Source: Pseudarthrobacter defluvii (lineage in GTDB: Bacteria; Actinomycetota; Actinomycetes; Actinomycetales; Micrococcaceae). From it: a stretch of DNA of 64,000 nt. The first letter of the stretch is position 1; each line of letters starts with the position of its first letter. Of the stretch, positions 28,030 through 37,457 are shown in pieces. The notes beneath the pieces are model-generated. The model searched no databases. It had not been told where the DNA came from and was given only the letters and a program-made list of their open reading frames with translations. The stretch spans positions 992,001 to 1,056,000 of the forward strand of contig NZ_CP066362.1 of assembly GCF_030323865.1 (NCBI RefSeq), read 5' to 3'. Both the position numbers and the translations under genes were made by a program.

Positions 28030-28241
28030 GGCGTCAAGCTACCCGCGTGGTGTGGGCCCGGAAAGGGCGGAAAGTCCCTACGCGCGGGGGCTTTCAGTTC
28101 GAGAAACCCCGCTCCCGCTGCTAGGTACGGCCCGGCCAAAAAGTGGGGGCAACGTCGGGGGCTGCACCCCCTCGACTGGTCCCCAGCCCGGGCCTACTGT
28201 TTCCTCGCAAGCATCCAGCGAGGAGGATCGGGGTACCCAAA

Positions 28242-28634
28242 ATGGGAGCACGGGAGAACGCCGCACTTGTTCGGCGGGGCTATGAAGCATTCAGTGCAGG
28301 GGACATGAATACGCTCAGGGATCTGTTTGCTGAAGATGCGGTTTGGCATGTGGGCGGCACAGGTCCGTTGTCCGGTGACAAGAAGGGCCGGGAGGCGATC
28401 CTGTCCTATTTCGGCGAACTTTTTACACGCTCCAACGGTTCGATGCGGGTCACGGTGGAGGACGTGGCAGCGGGTGACCGTTACACGGTTGGCGTCCAGT
28501 TTTCGCATGCGGAGCGCGACGGCAAGACCATGGACCAGCGCCAGGTCATCGTGTTCAGCATCGCCGACGGAAAGGTCACCGAGGGCACGGAAATGCAGGA
28601 GGAAACCACCTTGGTTTCTGATTTCTGGTCCTGA
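28242..28634 (+). CDS. SnoaL-like / NTF2-fold protein
   Basis: A 130-residue SnoaL-like protein (ENAALVRRGYEAFSAGDMNT, LFAEDAVWHVGGTGPLSGD, GREAILSYFGEL), the common ketosteroid-isomerase-like layout. AGGAGG lies about 15 nt before the ATG, which is long, so the exact start is uncertain. It is followed 120 bp later by a small ABM-like gene and may be co-transcribed. Confidence 0.75.
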   Translation: MGARENAALVRRGYEAFSAGDMNTLRDLFAEDAVWHVGGTGPLSGDKKGREAILSYFGELFTRSNGSMRVTVEDVAAGDRYTVGVQFSHAERDGKTMDQRQVIVFSIADGKVTEGTEMQEETTLVSDFWS

Positions 28635-28754
28635 ATGCCCATCGGTTCTGCCCACAAAGGGGCAATGCAGGGGCCATTTCCTCTCGGCCGCGCCCGCGGG
28701 CCAAGCGAATCTTTCTTCGCGGGAATCGAACACCTAGGAACACGAGGAGCGATC

Positions 28755-29051
28755 ATGGCGGTAGCAATCATCATGGAGTTCGATGGTTCAACGCTCGAAC
28801 AATATGACGAGATCAATAAGAGAATGGGGCTGACCCCGGGAGGCCCTGGCCCGGAGGGATCTATTTCCCACTGGGCCACAGCAACCGATAACGGCTTCCA
28901 GGTGACAGATGTATGGGAAAGCCGCGAGCAGTTCGATGCTTTCGCCCGGAACACGATGGGGCCGCTGAGTATGGAACTGGGATTCGCCGCACCACCAAAG
29001 ATGACCTACTGCGACGTGCACAACTACTTCACGTCCAACGCCGGGACCTGA
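28755..29051 (+). CDS. Small ABM/ferredoxin-fold-like protein
   Basis: A 98-residue protein with the dimeric alpha/beta barrel pattern: a first strand AVAIIMEFDGSTLEQYDEIN, then SHWATATDNGFQVTDVWESR, QFDAFARNTMGP and a closing TYCDVHNYF strand. The family includes monooxygenases and stress proteins. GAGGAG is 6-7 nt before the ATG. It belongs to a group of small proteins of this fold scattered through 28-38 kb. Confidence 0.65.
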   Translation: MAVAIIMEFDGSTLEQYDEINKRMGLTPGGPGPEGSISHWATATDNGFQVTDVWESREQFDAFARNTMGPLSMELGFAAPPKMTYCDVHNYFTSNAGT

Positions 29052-29082
29052 GAACCCTCAAGACCTCCCGGTTGTTGTGACC

Positions 29083-29679
29083 CTAGCCGGCGCTCTCCTC
29101 ATGGGCCCTGACAACGAACTGTTCCACCCGCCGGTCCGGCACCAGCCAGATGAGCGCCACGACGGTGAATGCGGCGACTCCAAGCAGCGGCTGGACGAAG
29201 GTGAGGGCGATGCCCAGGAGGTAGATCAGCGGCGAGGCCTTGCCCTTCCAGTCCTTCCCGACTGCCCGGGCGAGGGCGCCGTCCCGGCCCTGAACTGCGA
29301 TCAGCCGCCCTTCCAGGATGAAGTACGCGATCGCGGCGCACAGCAGGTTGATCCCGTACAGCAGCACGGGGACCTGCTGGAAGCCGGATTCATCCATCCA
29401 CCGCGTGGTGAACGGGAACAGGGACAGCCAGAACAGCAAGTGCAGGTTGGCCCAGAGGATGGCCCCGTTCACCCTGCTGGCGAGGTGGATCATGTGGTGG
29501 TGGTTGTTCCAGTAGATCCCCACGTACACGAAGCTCAGGAGGTAGGTGAAGAGTGTGGGCAGGATGGCGGCGACGCCGGCCCACGTGGGTTCCTCCGGCG
29601 TGTGCAGTTCCAGCACCATGATGGTGATGATGATCGCGAGTACGCCGTCACTGAAGGCCTCGAGCCGGTTCTTGTTCAC
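29083..29679 (-). CDS. TMEM175-family (DUF1211) potassium channel-like protein
   Basis: A 198-residue six-TM protein with the bacterial TMEM175 signature RLEAFSDGVLAIIITI (FSDG motif in helix 1) and a second-helix WNNHHHMIHLASRV segment. Bacterial TMEM175 proteins are tetrameric potassium channels. The GTG start lacks a clear ribosome binding site (a GAGGG lies about 12 nt upstream). Confidence 0.85.
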   Translation of the reverse strand: MNKNRLEAFSDGVLAIIITIMVLELHTPEEPTWAGVAAILPTLFTYLLSFVYVGIYWNNHHHMIHLASRVNGAILWANLHLLFWLSLFPFTTRWMDESGFQQVPVLLYGINLLCAAIAYFILEGRLIAVQGRDGALARAVGKDWKGKASPLIYLLGIALTFVQPLLGVAAFTVVALIWLVPDRRVEQFVVRAHEESAG

Positions 29680-29716
29680 CCGAATATTCTGCCCTCAAAG
29701 TCCTTTGGCCGGGACG

Positions 29717-30385
29717 TCAGGGAAGGGTTGCGAGCCGCTTGAGGTTCGAGAACTGACGGGTCTGCATCACCCAGTGTGAGGGTTCCAGGACGGCCACGCT
29801 CATGATGGGCTGAAGCCATTTGGGCTCAAGCGCCCAGTAGCCGCTGACCACCAGCCGGGTGGCCGCATGCGGCACGCTGCGCAACTCGAAACCCCAGAGC
29901 GAATCGGTGTAAAAACGTGGCCGCGTTCCCGCCGGATCGAAGGGACGCCCGCGCAGATCAAGGGACATGCGGAGGCCCAGGAACCGCTCCGGTTCAAGGG
30001 CCGCGACTTCCCACCACTCGCTGCCATCCGGCTTTGCCGCCAGATGCTGGCCGAGGGCAACGTCCTGCCACTCGGGATGAAGGGCCTCGGCGCTGCGCCG
30101 CCCAAAGTTGTCCAGACGGTCCCAGCTGTACCAGCCCGCGCGGTCGGTGCCCATCTGCACCAGCCAGGGCCACACTTGGGAAGGCGGCGCTTCGATGGTC
30201 ACGGCCATGGTGGCGCTTCGGGTGCTGTCAGGAATCAGATCCGCGCCTGGGTAGGGCCCCTGCACTTCATCGGCCGTCGCGCCCCAGCGGAGCAGGCGAG
30301 GCCGCACCATCGAGAGGTAGGCGGCCGTGCAACAGGCGGCCGCCCCCGCTGCCAGCCATACACGCCTGTTCGTCCTATGCGTCAT
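29717..30385 (-). CDS. SRPBCC-family protein with N-terminal hydrophobic segment
   Basis: A 222-residue protein: a short N-terminal hydrophobic segment (WLAAGAAACCTAAYL) and an SRPBCC domain with MAVTIEAPPSQVWPWLVQMG, GWYSWDRLDN and a C-terminal FSNLKRLA. Probably binds a hydrophobic ligand. GAGGGGAGAAG lies just before the ATG. It starts 84 bp downstream of the Rph-like gene on the same strand and may be the last gene of that operon. Confidence 0.78.
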   Translation of the reverse strand: MTHRTNRRVWLAAGAAACCTAAYLSMVRPRLLRWGATADEVQGPYPGADLIPDSTRSATMAVTIEAPPSQVWPWLVQMGTDRAGWYSWDRLDNFGRRSAEALHPEWQDVALGQHLAAKPDGSEWWEVAALEPERFLGLRMSLDLRGRPFDPAGTRPRFYTDSLWGFELRSVPHAATRLVVSGYWALEPKWLQPIMSVAVLEPSHWVMQTRQFSNLKRLATLP

Positions 30386-30469
30386 TGCAGCTTCTCCCCT
30401 CAGAATCAGGATTCGGATTGCGCGGCAGGAGGAATTCCGTAACGCCCGCCGGCACCGCCAGCAGGGGCA

Positions 30470-33103
30470 TCAAATGACAGTGACCGTCCCTGCATCGCCG
30501 TCCACGGTCACCTTTGGGCCGTCGGCCAGCCGCTGCGTCGCGACCCCCGTTCCCAGGACCGAGGGGATGCCGTACTCGCGGGCCACGATGGAACTGTGGC
30601 TGAGCGGACCTCCCACATCCGTCACCACACCGGACGCCATCGCGAATAGGGGCGTCCATGCGGGGGTGGTCATGCGGGCCACCAGCACCTCGCCGGGCTG
30701 CATCCGGCCGAAGTCCTCCGGCCCCCGCAGGACCCGGGCCGGCGCGGTCACCCGGCCGGCGCTCGCGCCGGTCCCCTTGATCACGTCGCCGGCCTGCTGC
30801 TGCGGGCCCCCCGGCATCATCGAACCGAACGCCTTCTCCATCCACGCCTTCTGCGGAAGCATCTGCGGGGCGGCGGCCTTCGCCTGCCCGCGCCACAGCA
30901 TCCTGCGTTCCTCCACGGCGGCAGCACGGACCGGACGGGGCGCGCCGGCAAGGGCCACGCCGGCTTCCGGTTCTGCCAGCCCGAAGTCCACCGCGCTTTG
31001 CAGCTCGGAAAAGCGCAGCCAGAACACGTCGTCCGCCTTGGCAAGAACGCCTGAGGCAACCAGCCGCCGCCCCAGCTCCAGCAGCATCCGCCGCAGCAAC
31101 GGCCAGGCAAGTCCGACGTCGGCCAGCGCGTCCTCGCGGGCGGGCGCCGTCTCCTGCGCCCACTTCAGCAGACGGAAGAACAGTGCCCGCCGCCGCGGAC
31201 CCAGCCGGCCGGCCACCTCGCGGGTGAGCGACTCCCGGCGTTCGGTCAGCTGCCGCTGCCGCTCGTGCGGGTCGGTGCCCTGCCCGCGGAGGTAGAACTT
31301 CACCGTCTCCAGCTGCGCGGTCGGGTCGTCGGCGGGAACCGGGCTGGCGAAATCCAGGTTGTAGACCGCGTGGCCGTAACGGGCCAGATGCTCCTGGAAG
31401 GTGATCCGCCATTCCTGCCAGATGGCGTCCTCCACCCCGGCCGGGGCGGAACCGGTGCGCAGGCACTTGGCGAGTTCCGCCGTCGTACTTTCCAGCAAAG
31501 CCTTCACCAGCGAGGGATCGCTGCGCGCCCACCCTGCCAGGTCGTACAGCGACTTCTCCGCCCGGATCGGTTCGCTGTCGAAGCCCAAGAGGAACTCCTG
31601 GGCCGGGGGATCGCCCTCCCGCCGGACGGTCCTGTAGAAGCCGCGGAAGGCGAGTTCGCTCATGTCGGCCATCGGGATGACGGACTGCACCGCGGTGTAG
31701 TAGACGGTGCCGGCGTCCAGGAGGGCCTGCATGCCGGCAAGCAGCTGCCCGCCGGGAAGCTCCGTGCGCGGTTTCACGGACCAGTCCTTGATGATCCGTT
31801 CGTAGCGTGGATGCGAATAGTCGCGCCAGCCATTGATGCCCATGTGCGCCTCGCCGCCGAACAGTGCGCGCATCGCAGGGATCGTCCGGGCCGTCATCCT
31901 CAGCATGGGCCAGGTGCGGTAGTAGTAATAGGCATACCCGTTGACGGTGGGGAAGCGGACGTCGCCCTCGCGCAGGGAGTGCTGGCCCAGTGCGTCGTTC
32001 ATCAGGGCGGAGATGGAGCGGGACACCGAGCCGTCGATGAGGTCTGCGAAGAGCGGGGAGAGTGGCTCAGGCATCTGCTCCACGATGCTCGCCCGGAAGT
32101 AGAGGCCCTTGGGGTAGGGGACCGGCCATTCCGTGGGGACGTCCGCGGCGGGTTCGGGCAGCGCCGTGATGGGCCGGGACTGGAGCAGGAAGAACTGGCC
32201 GTCCGCACGCGCCCATTCGATGTCCTGCGGCGCGCCGAAGTGGCCGGCAATCCTTTGCCCGTAGCCGGCAAGCTCGGCTGCAAGGGCATCGTCCAGGACA
32301 GGCGCACGACGGCGGGCTTCCGGCACCTTATGCTCCGCCGTTCCGTTCTCCGTCAGGACGGTCATGAGTTCCTTGTCGGCCGTCTGCCGGGTGAGGACTT
32401 TGCCTGCGTTGGTGTCCACAGTGATGTCATCCGTGGTGACTGCCCCGCTGACCACGGCCTCACCCAGGCCCCAGGCGGCGCTGATCACCGTCTGGTCGCG
32501 TCGGCCGTTCGCGGGGTTGGCGGTGAACATCACCCCGGCTGCCTGGGCCTCCACCATTTGCTGGACCACGACGGCGAGGCGCACCTGGTCCGGCAGCACC
32601 CCTTCGCGGGCACGGTAGGACATGGCGCGCGCCGTCCAAAGCGAGGCCCAGCAGTTGATCACGGCCGTGCCCAGCGCTTCGAGTCCGCGGACGTTCAGGA
32701 AGGTTTCCTGCTGGCCGGCGAAGCTGGCGGAGGTGAGGTCCTCGGCGGTGGCGGAGGAGCGGACGGACACCGCCGTGTTTCCACCGCCGAGGAGTTGGTA
32801 GGCGTCCTTCAGTTCGACTTCGATGGCCGAGGGCATGACGCCTTTGCTAAACAGGGTCCGGATCAGCGCGGAGGCGTGCTCATAGTCCTCCGGTGAGGCG
32901 TCGGACGGGAGGTCGGCCAGCTCCTGGATGGCCTGCCCCAGATTGTTCTCCGTGACGAAAGCCGAGTAGGCGTCCGTGGTGAGGACGAACCCCGGCGGGA
33001 CCGGAAGCCCGGCCTGGATGAGGCCGCCCAGGCCCACCGCCTTGCCGCCGGCGGTGGCGATGTCGCCGCGCTGCACGTCGCCCAGACCTTTGACGTAGGT
33101 CAT
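30470..33103 (-). CDS. Rifampicin-phosphotransferase-like PEP-utilising enzyme, paralogue 1
   Basis: An 877-residue dikinase-type enzyme. The order is an ATP-grasp PPDK domain ([40 protein letters not shown]), a long middle region, and a phosphohistidine swivel domain at the very C-terminus (DVGGPLSHSSIVAREYGIPS, His near residue 833). There is no TIM barrel after the swivel, so this is not a PEP synthase; the layout and length match rifampicin phosphotransferase and its relatives, which phosphorylate a small molecule using ATP. The substrate is unknown. Its ATG overlaps the DUF998 stop (ATGA). Confidence 0.85.
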   Translation of the reverse strand: MTYVKGLGDVQRGDIATAGGKAVGLGGLIQAGLPVPPGFVLTTDAYSAFVTENNLGQAIQELADLPSDASPEDYEHASALIRTLFSKGVMPSAIEVELKDAYQLLGGGNTAVSVRSSATAEDLTSASFAGQQETFLNVRGLEALGTAVINCWASLWTARAMSYRAREGVLPDQVRLAVVVQQMVEAQAAGVMFTANPANGRRDQTVISAAWGLGEAVVSGAVTTDDITVDTNAGKVLTRQTADKELMTVLTENGTAEHKVPEARRRAPVLDDALAAELAGYGQRIAGHFGAPQDIEWARADGQFFLLQSRPITALPEPAADVPTEWPVPYPKGLYFRASIVEQMPEPLSPLFADLIDGSVSRSISALMNDALGQHSLREGDVRFPTVNGYAYYYYRTWPMLRMTARTIPAMRALFGGEAHMGINGWRDYSHPRYERIIKDWSVKPRTELPGGQLLAGMQALLDAGTVYYTAVQSVIPMADMSELAFRGFYRTVRREGDPPAQEFLLGFDSEPIRAEKSLYDLAGWARSDPSLVKALLESTTAELAKCLRTGSAPAGVEDAIWQEWRITFQEHLARYGHAVYNLDFASPVPADDPTAQLETVKFYLRGQGTDPHERQRQLTERRESLTREVAGRLGPRRRALFFRLLKWAQETAPAREDALADVGLAWPLLRRMLLELGRRLVASGVLAKADDVFWLRFSELQSAVDFGLAEPEAGVALAGAPRPVRAAAVEERRMLWRGQAKAAAPQMLPQKAWMEKAFGSMMPGGPQQQAGDVIKGTGASAGRVTAPARVLRGPEDFGRMQPGEVLVARMTTPAWTPLFAMASGVVTDVGGPLSHSSIVAREYGIPSVLGTGVATQRLADGPKVTVDGDAGTVTVI

Positions 33104-33786
33104 GACGCTCCCGCCTTGCCGGCCGCCGCCGTCGTCCGCTTCCACAGCACGAACGCGAGGGCTGCCACCCACAGCAGAAATGCCCCGATGCTGATGCGCT
33201 CGCTGATACCGAGTACCAGGTTCGGTCCCGGGGCGGCCATGAACGCGATTATGCCCAGGAGCGCGGAGGCGGCGAGCGAGACGATGGAGTAGACGCGCAT
33301 CCGGCCGTGGAACCCTGCCGCGACGAAGCACATGGCGGCGACCATGAGGGCGAGCTGGATGTTGGTGACCACGATGTGCATGGGGATGGAGGTGTCGTCA
33401 CCGATCCGGAGCGGGAAGATGGCGCCCATGATGTTCCACAGCCCGTAGGCGATCAGCAGTCCGGCGCCGATGCGGAGGGCGCGCTTGCCGCGGACCGAGA
33501 TCCAGGCGCCCACGCCGAAGGCCGTGAACACCACCGTGTAGAGCCAGGTGAACGGGGCCGTGACGCTGTAGCCGGGGGAGCCGACGGCGAAGAGTTCGCT
33601 CACCATCTGTTCGCTGCGGCGGTACCCTGCCCACTGGGATGCCGCGATGCCGTCGGTGAACACCACATAGAGCACCGAGGACAGCGGCCCGGCGGCGAGG
33701 AGGCCGGTGCGCAGCGCGTCACTGTGTTGGCCTTCGAGCGCCGGCGCCCGACGGCGGCGGGGGAGCCGTCCTCCTGCAACAGACAT
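33100..33786 (-). CDS. DUF998-family membrane protein
   Basis: A 228-residue protein with about six TM helices. DUF998 features are visible: GLLAAGPLSSVLYVVF, YSVTAPFTWLYTVVFTAFGV and GLWNIMGAIFPLRI. It is translationally coupled (ATGA at 33100-33103) to the downstream Rph-like enzyme, suggesting the two products work together. The N-terminus is Arg-rich. Function unknown. Confidence 0.82.
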   Translation of the reverse strand: MSVAGGRLPRRRRAPALEGQHSDALRTGLLAAGPLSSVLYVVFTDGIAASQWAGYRRSEQMVSELFAVGSPGYSVTAPFTWLYTVVFTAFGVGAWISVRGKRALRIGAGLLIAYGLWNIMGAIFPLRIGDDTSIPMHIVVTNIQLALMVAAMCFVAAGFHGRMRVYSIVSLAASALLGIIAFMAAPGPNLVLGISERISIGAFLLWVAALAFVLWKRTTAAAGKAGAS

Positions 33787-34097
33787 GATCGGAAGTCCTT
33801 TGAGCCCGCGCTCAGGAAAGCGGATCAGCGCAGGGCACGCGGGCGAAAGCCCCGACGCCTACCTGTTCCAGCGTCGTCCCGGCCCCGGCCCGTTGCTAGG
33901 GCCGAACGGCCCAGGCGGCCACTGTCCTTTCCGAGAGTTGAACCTCCGTACGTGGGGCGCCCTGCCCCACTTCTGCTATTGGGTATGCCGGTGCATTGAC
34001 TGCCCCTGAGCCGGGGCATACGGTCCGCGTTAACGGCGTCAAGCATTCACATTTCGCGGGTGCAGCGCCGCAGTGGAGATGCCGGAAGGGAAAGGCC
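33787..34097. other. Divergent intergenic region, DUF998 / GYD genes
   Basis: This 311-bp gap has no convincing gene. It holds a palindrome GTGGGGC / GCCCCAC (33953-33959 and 33965-33971) and a longer-range inverted pair GTATGCC (33983-33989) / GGCATAC (34015-34021). GGGAAAGG just before 34098 serves as ribosome binding site of the GYD gene. The hairpins may be operators or leader structures. Confidence 0.45.
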
Positions 34098-34418
34098 ATG
34101 CCGAAGTATATGTTTGAAGCGACGTACCTGGGACAGGGCATCCAGGGGCTCATGCGGGAAGGCGGCACCGCCCGGCGCGATGCCCTGTCGGAGGCGCTGA
34201 AATCCGTGGGTGGAACGCTGGAGAGCTTCTATTACGCCTTTGGGTACTACGACGTGCTGGGCGTTTTCGAGGCGCCCGATGATGCGAGTGCGGCAGCACT
34301 GTCGCTGCTCATCAACTCGACCGGAAACGTCAACGTCCGGCTGAAGCCGCTCCTCACAGTGGAGGACCTCGACGAAGCGGTGAAGAAGACGCCGTCCTAC
34401 CGGGCGCCGGGGCAGTAG
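34098..34418 (+). CDS. GYD-domain protein
   Basis: A 106-residue GYD-family protein (dimeric alpha/beta ferredoxin-like fold): PKYMFEATYLGQGIQGLMRE, YYAFGYYDVLGVFEAPDDAS, then a helix and LLTVEDLDEAVKK. The GYD-like motif is FGYYDV. GGGAAAGG precedes the ATG. It is divergent from the DUF998/Rph-like operon and lies between the two Rph-like genes. Confidence 0.85.
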   Translation: MPKYMFEATYLGQGIQGLMREGGTARRDALSEALKSVGGTLESFYYAFGYYDVLGVFEAPDDASAAALSLLINSTGNVNVRLKPLLTVEDLDEAVKKTPSYRAPGQ

Positions 34419-34748
34419 GGCGGTCAGGCGCCTGAGGCACGTCCCGCCGTCGGAAATTACGACGGCGGGCTGCCGGCTCCGCGGGATGGCTTGCAGCACG
34501 CCGCAAGGGCCTAAGTCCCGGTGCCGGCAGGCTTTTCGCGAACGGATTCCAGGACACACAAAACCTGCAGGTACCTTCGCGATCTCGCTAAGAGAAGGCT
34601 CGGACATTCCCATGTCCTGAACAACCCGGCGTCATCTGATGGTTACCTGCAGGCGCTTTAAGTCTAGGACCGGACCGGCCGGTCGAAACAGGGCTTAAGT
34701 CCCGTCCTGGCGGGAGGTTCCGGGAGTTTATTGCTACCCAGCGCGGCG
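34419..34748. other. 330-bp convergent gap with hairpin and repeats
   Basis: Between the GYD gene (+) and Rph-like paralogue 2 (-). It contains the family hairpin at 34443-34469, two similar blocks GGGCCTAAGTCCCG (34507-34520) and GGGCTTAAGTCCCG (34690-34703), and two CCTGCAGG sites (34564-34571 and 34648-34655). No coding sequence is evident. Confidence 0.5.
34443..34469. terminator. Hairpin of the GACGGCGGG family
   Basis: CCCGCCGTCG (34443-34452) pairs exactly with CGACGGCGGG (34460-34469) around GAAATTA. It lies 25 bp after the GYD stop, as a terminator would. Confidence 0.7.
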
Positions 34749-37448
34749 TCACCACGTCACAGTGCCGGTGGCCCCGTCCACTGTCACCACCTGGCCGTCG
34801 CGCAGCTGAGTGGTGGCGTCGGCGACGCCCACCACGGCGGGGATCCCGTACTCCCGCGCCACCACCGCACCGTGGGAAATGACACCGCCCATCTCCATGA
34901 CCAACGCTCCTGCCGTCATGAACAAGGGGGTCCAGCCCGGATCGGTGGAGGGGGCCACCAGGATTTCCCCCGGTTCCACGTGGGCGCCCACGGGATCCAG
35001 GATCACCCGGGCCTTGCCTGTGGCGGTGCCGGCCGACGCCGGCGTCCCCGTGAGGCGGTCGACGGCGGCAGCCTGGGAAAGCGCGGCGGTCCGGGCCGCC
35101 GCGGCAGCCTCCACGTCGGTGCCGTCCGAGAGCAAAAGGCGCGGGACGTGGCGGCGCCGCAGCTCGACGCCGTACATCCGGCGGCGCTCCGCCACCAGCT
35201 TCCGGAGGTCCGCCCCGCGAAGGGCCACGCGCAGTTCGTCGAAGTCCAGGAAGAAGACGTCGCCGGCGGCGGCGATGGAGCCGGCCTTCGCCAGCTCGGC
35301 GCCGATGGCGTCGAGCTGCCGGTGCATCTCGGCCATCACCAGCACGATGTAGAACTTGGGCAGTTCCCGCAGCCCGGAGAGCTGCCGTACGCGGCGCAGG
35401 CTCAGCGCCAGCAGCTGCCCCCGCAGCCGGCTCCGGGCCGTGGCCTTGCCCACCAGTTCGCGGACGCGCTCATCGGCGTGGGCGGCGGCGCGGGCGAACT
35501 GGCGGTCCGGTGCCTGCTCCGGGTCCTGCACGCGGAGGTAGTTCGACACCATGCCCAGCAGGTGGTCCGGTTCCTCCGCCCACCGGGGCATGCCGAGGTC
35601 GATCTCCGCGACGGCGCGGTGGCCGTACCTGCCCAGGAACCCGTGCAGGCTCTCCTGGGCAACCCGGGGGAGGGTGCCCGCCCGGTAACGCGCCGCGAGC
35701 TCGTGCGGCCGCAGCTCCGTGAACACGTGCCGGGCGTCCGCGTCCTCGCTAACCGCCACGGCCAGGCGCCACAGTTCCAGGTCCATCTCGGTGGTCACGT
35801 TGTGCGGCAGCCCGCGCAGCACTGCCTCCAGCTCGCGCGGCTTGGCGATCCCGCGCAGCAGCCTGCGGGCGGCGGCCAGCATCACGTACCCGGCGGACGG
35901 ACCCGGCAGGGAGGACTCGATGATCCCGTCAACCGTACTGCCCAGGACGCCCTCCGCGTGCTGCAGCCGCTGCTCGGGCGTGGCCGGTTCTGCCAGTTTC
36001 AGCAGGGTTTCCAACTGTTCCTGGTACCGCCGTGCCCGGCGCAGTACCGCTTCCGGCCGCAGAACTGCCCGGGCCATGGCGGGAAAAAGGGCAACGATCG
36101 TCCACAGGCTGCTGATTCCGGCGACCGCCTTCGCCTGCCCTGCCGCTGCCGGCGTCCCGCCGCGGCGCGTTCTGCCCCGCCTGCCGGGAGTGGACCGGAC
36201 AACGCTGAACCGGGGGTCCTCCAGCAATGCGGGAAAGACCGCCGCAGACCTGCCGTCCGCCAGCGGCAGCATGCGCAGCAGCCACCGGCGGCCGTACTTG
36301 TTGCGCATCACCGGCGTCAGGTCCACATACAGGCGCAGTCCCGGGCACGCGTATTTCCACGGCCCCTTGGTGTTCCGCATGATGCCCAGGACGGACAGGC
36401 CCATGGGCGTGATGGGGCGGGTAAGCCCCTGCAGGAGGGTGGCGCAGAGGTAGGCGCGGGTCTGCCCGTCGGCGGCCCGTGCGGGTGTTGCTTCCTCCGG
36501 CAGCGGATACAGGGTGGTGATAGGCCGCGACTGGGTCAGCCACGCCTTGCCGCCGCCGTCGATGACCCATTCCACGTCCTGGGGCGCGGCCAGCAGCTTT
36601 TGGGCGGCGCTGCCGAGGGATGCCAGCTCCCGTAGCTGCACGTCGGTCAGGGTGGGTGCGCCGTCCTGCGGCCGCTGCAGGACCCGCCCGGACGCCGTGT
36701 CCAGGACAAAGTGGTCCGGATTGACCGCCCCGGACACCACGGCCTGCCCCGGGCCCGAGGTGGCATCGATGACGGTCCTGGTCCGCGTGCCGGTGACGGG
36801 GTTGGCGGTGAATAGCACGCCCGCCGTGGCGGCGGGAACCATGCGTTGAATGACGACGGCGAGGCTCACCTCGCGCTGGCTGATGCGGTTGGCTGCGCGG
36901 TAGGCCACCGCGCGGTCAGTCCAGAGTGAGGCCCAGCAGTTCCGGACGGCCTGGACGACGGCGCCGGCCCCGGTGACGTCCATGAACGAGTCCTGCTGCC
37001 CGGCGAAGCTGGCGAACGGGAGGTCCTCGGAGGTCGCCGACGAGCGCACGGCCACCGGTCCGCCGCCCATCGCGGCGTAGGCGTCGCGGACGGCGGTATC
37101 GACGGCGGGCGGTACCGGGGCTGCCCGCATCGTCTCCCGGGCTGACCGTGCGAGCTGGTTCCGTTCTTCCTCCGGAAGTCCGCTTCCGTCGTCGTGCTGT
37201 TCTTCCTGGTCAAAGCCGTTAATGCCGTCCAGGCGGGCGGCAATCTCAGCCAGCTCCTGCGGTGCGGCCAGACGGTAGGCGGCGGTGGTAACGCAGAAGC
37301 CGGGCGGAACGGGGAGTCCGGCTGTGGCGAGTTTGCCGAGGTTGAGGGCCTTGCCGCCAGCCGTTGCCAGCGGGGCAGACGCCAGCGCGCCGAAGTCCAG
37401 GATCAGGTCGGCGCCGGCGGGGTCCGGCTCGGGGCGCACGGACGTCAT
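34749..37448 (-). CDS. Rifampicin-phosphotransferase-like PEP-utilising enzyme, paralogue 2
   Basis: An 899-residue paralogue of the enzyme at 30470. The ATP-grasp domain has TAGGKALNLGKLATAGLPVP and SSATSEDLPFASFAGQQDSF; the swivel domain at the C-terminus has MEMGGVISHGAVVAREYGIP (His near residue 862), again with no TIM barrel. The middle region differs from paralogue 1, implying a different substrate. The gene begins 9 bp after a small ferredoxin-fold gene on the same strand, so they are an operon. No rifamycin-associated palindrome was seen upstream. Confidence 0.84.
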   Translation of the reverse strand: MTSVRPEPDPAGADLILDFGALASAPLATAGGKALNLGKLATAGLPVPPGFCVTTAAYRLAAPQELAEIAARLDGINGFDQEEQHDDGSGLPEEERNQLARSARETMRAAPVPPAVDTAVRDAYAAMGGGPVAVRSSATSEDLPFASFAGQQDSFMDVTGAGAVVQAVRNCWASLWTDRAVAYRAANRISQREVSLAVVIQRMVPAATAGVLFTANPVTGTRTRTVIDATSGPGQAVVSGAVNPDHFVLDTASGRVLQRPQDGAPTLTDVQLRELASLGSAAQKLLAAPQDVEWVIDGGGKAWLTQSRPITTLYPLPEEATPARAADGQTRAYLCATLLQGLTRPITPMGLSVLGIMRNTKGPWKYACPGLRLYVDLTPVMRNKYGRRWLLRMLPLADGRSAAVFPALLEDPRFSVVRSTPGRRGRTRRGGTPAAAGQAKAVAGISSLWTIVALFPAMARAVLRPEAVLRRARRYQEQLETLLKLAEPATPEQRLQHAEGVLGSTVDGIIESSLPGPSAGYVMLAAARRLLRGIAKPRELEAVLRGLPHNVTTEMDLELWRLAVAVSEDADARHVFTELRPHELAARYRAGTLPRVAQESLHGFLGRYGHRAVAEIDLGMPRWAEEPDHLLGMVSNYLRVQDPEQAPDRQFARAAAHADERVRELVGKATARSRLRGQLLALSLRRVRQLSGLRELPKFYIVLVMAEMHRQLDAIGAELAKAGSIAAAGDVFFLDFDELRVALRGADLRKLVAERRRMYGVELRRRHVPRLLLSDGTDVEAAAAARTAALSQAAAVDRLTGTPASAGTATGKARVILDPVGAHVEPGEILVAPSTDPGWTPLFMTAGALVMEMGGVISHGAVVAREYGIPAVVGVADATTQLRDGQVVTVDGATGTVTW

Positions 37449-37457
37449 GTCCTGCTG

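Noticed and set aside
34487..34510. Rifamycin-associated element near the Rph-like genes
   Set aside because: GGCTTGC and GCAAGGGCC are inverted but separated by 8 nt, unlike the compact element, and they lie downstream of the Rph-like gene, not upstream.
34507..34703. DosR/DevR boxes at the two GGGC(C/T)TAAGTCCC blocks
   Set aside because: The DosR core is a 14-nt palindrome GGGACTWWAGTCCC; these blocks are one base shorter and lie between convergent genes, not upstream of a promoter.
34731..36635. Long plus-strand frame opposite Rph-like paralogue 2
   Set aside because: Shadow of the minus-strand enzyme, whose ATP-grasp and swivel motifs are unmistakable.
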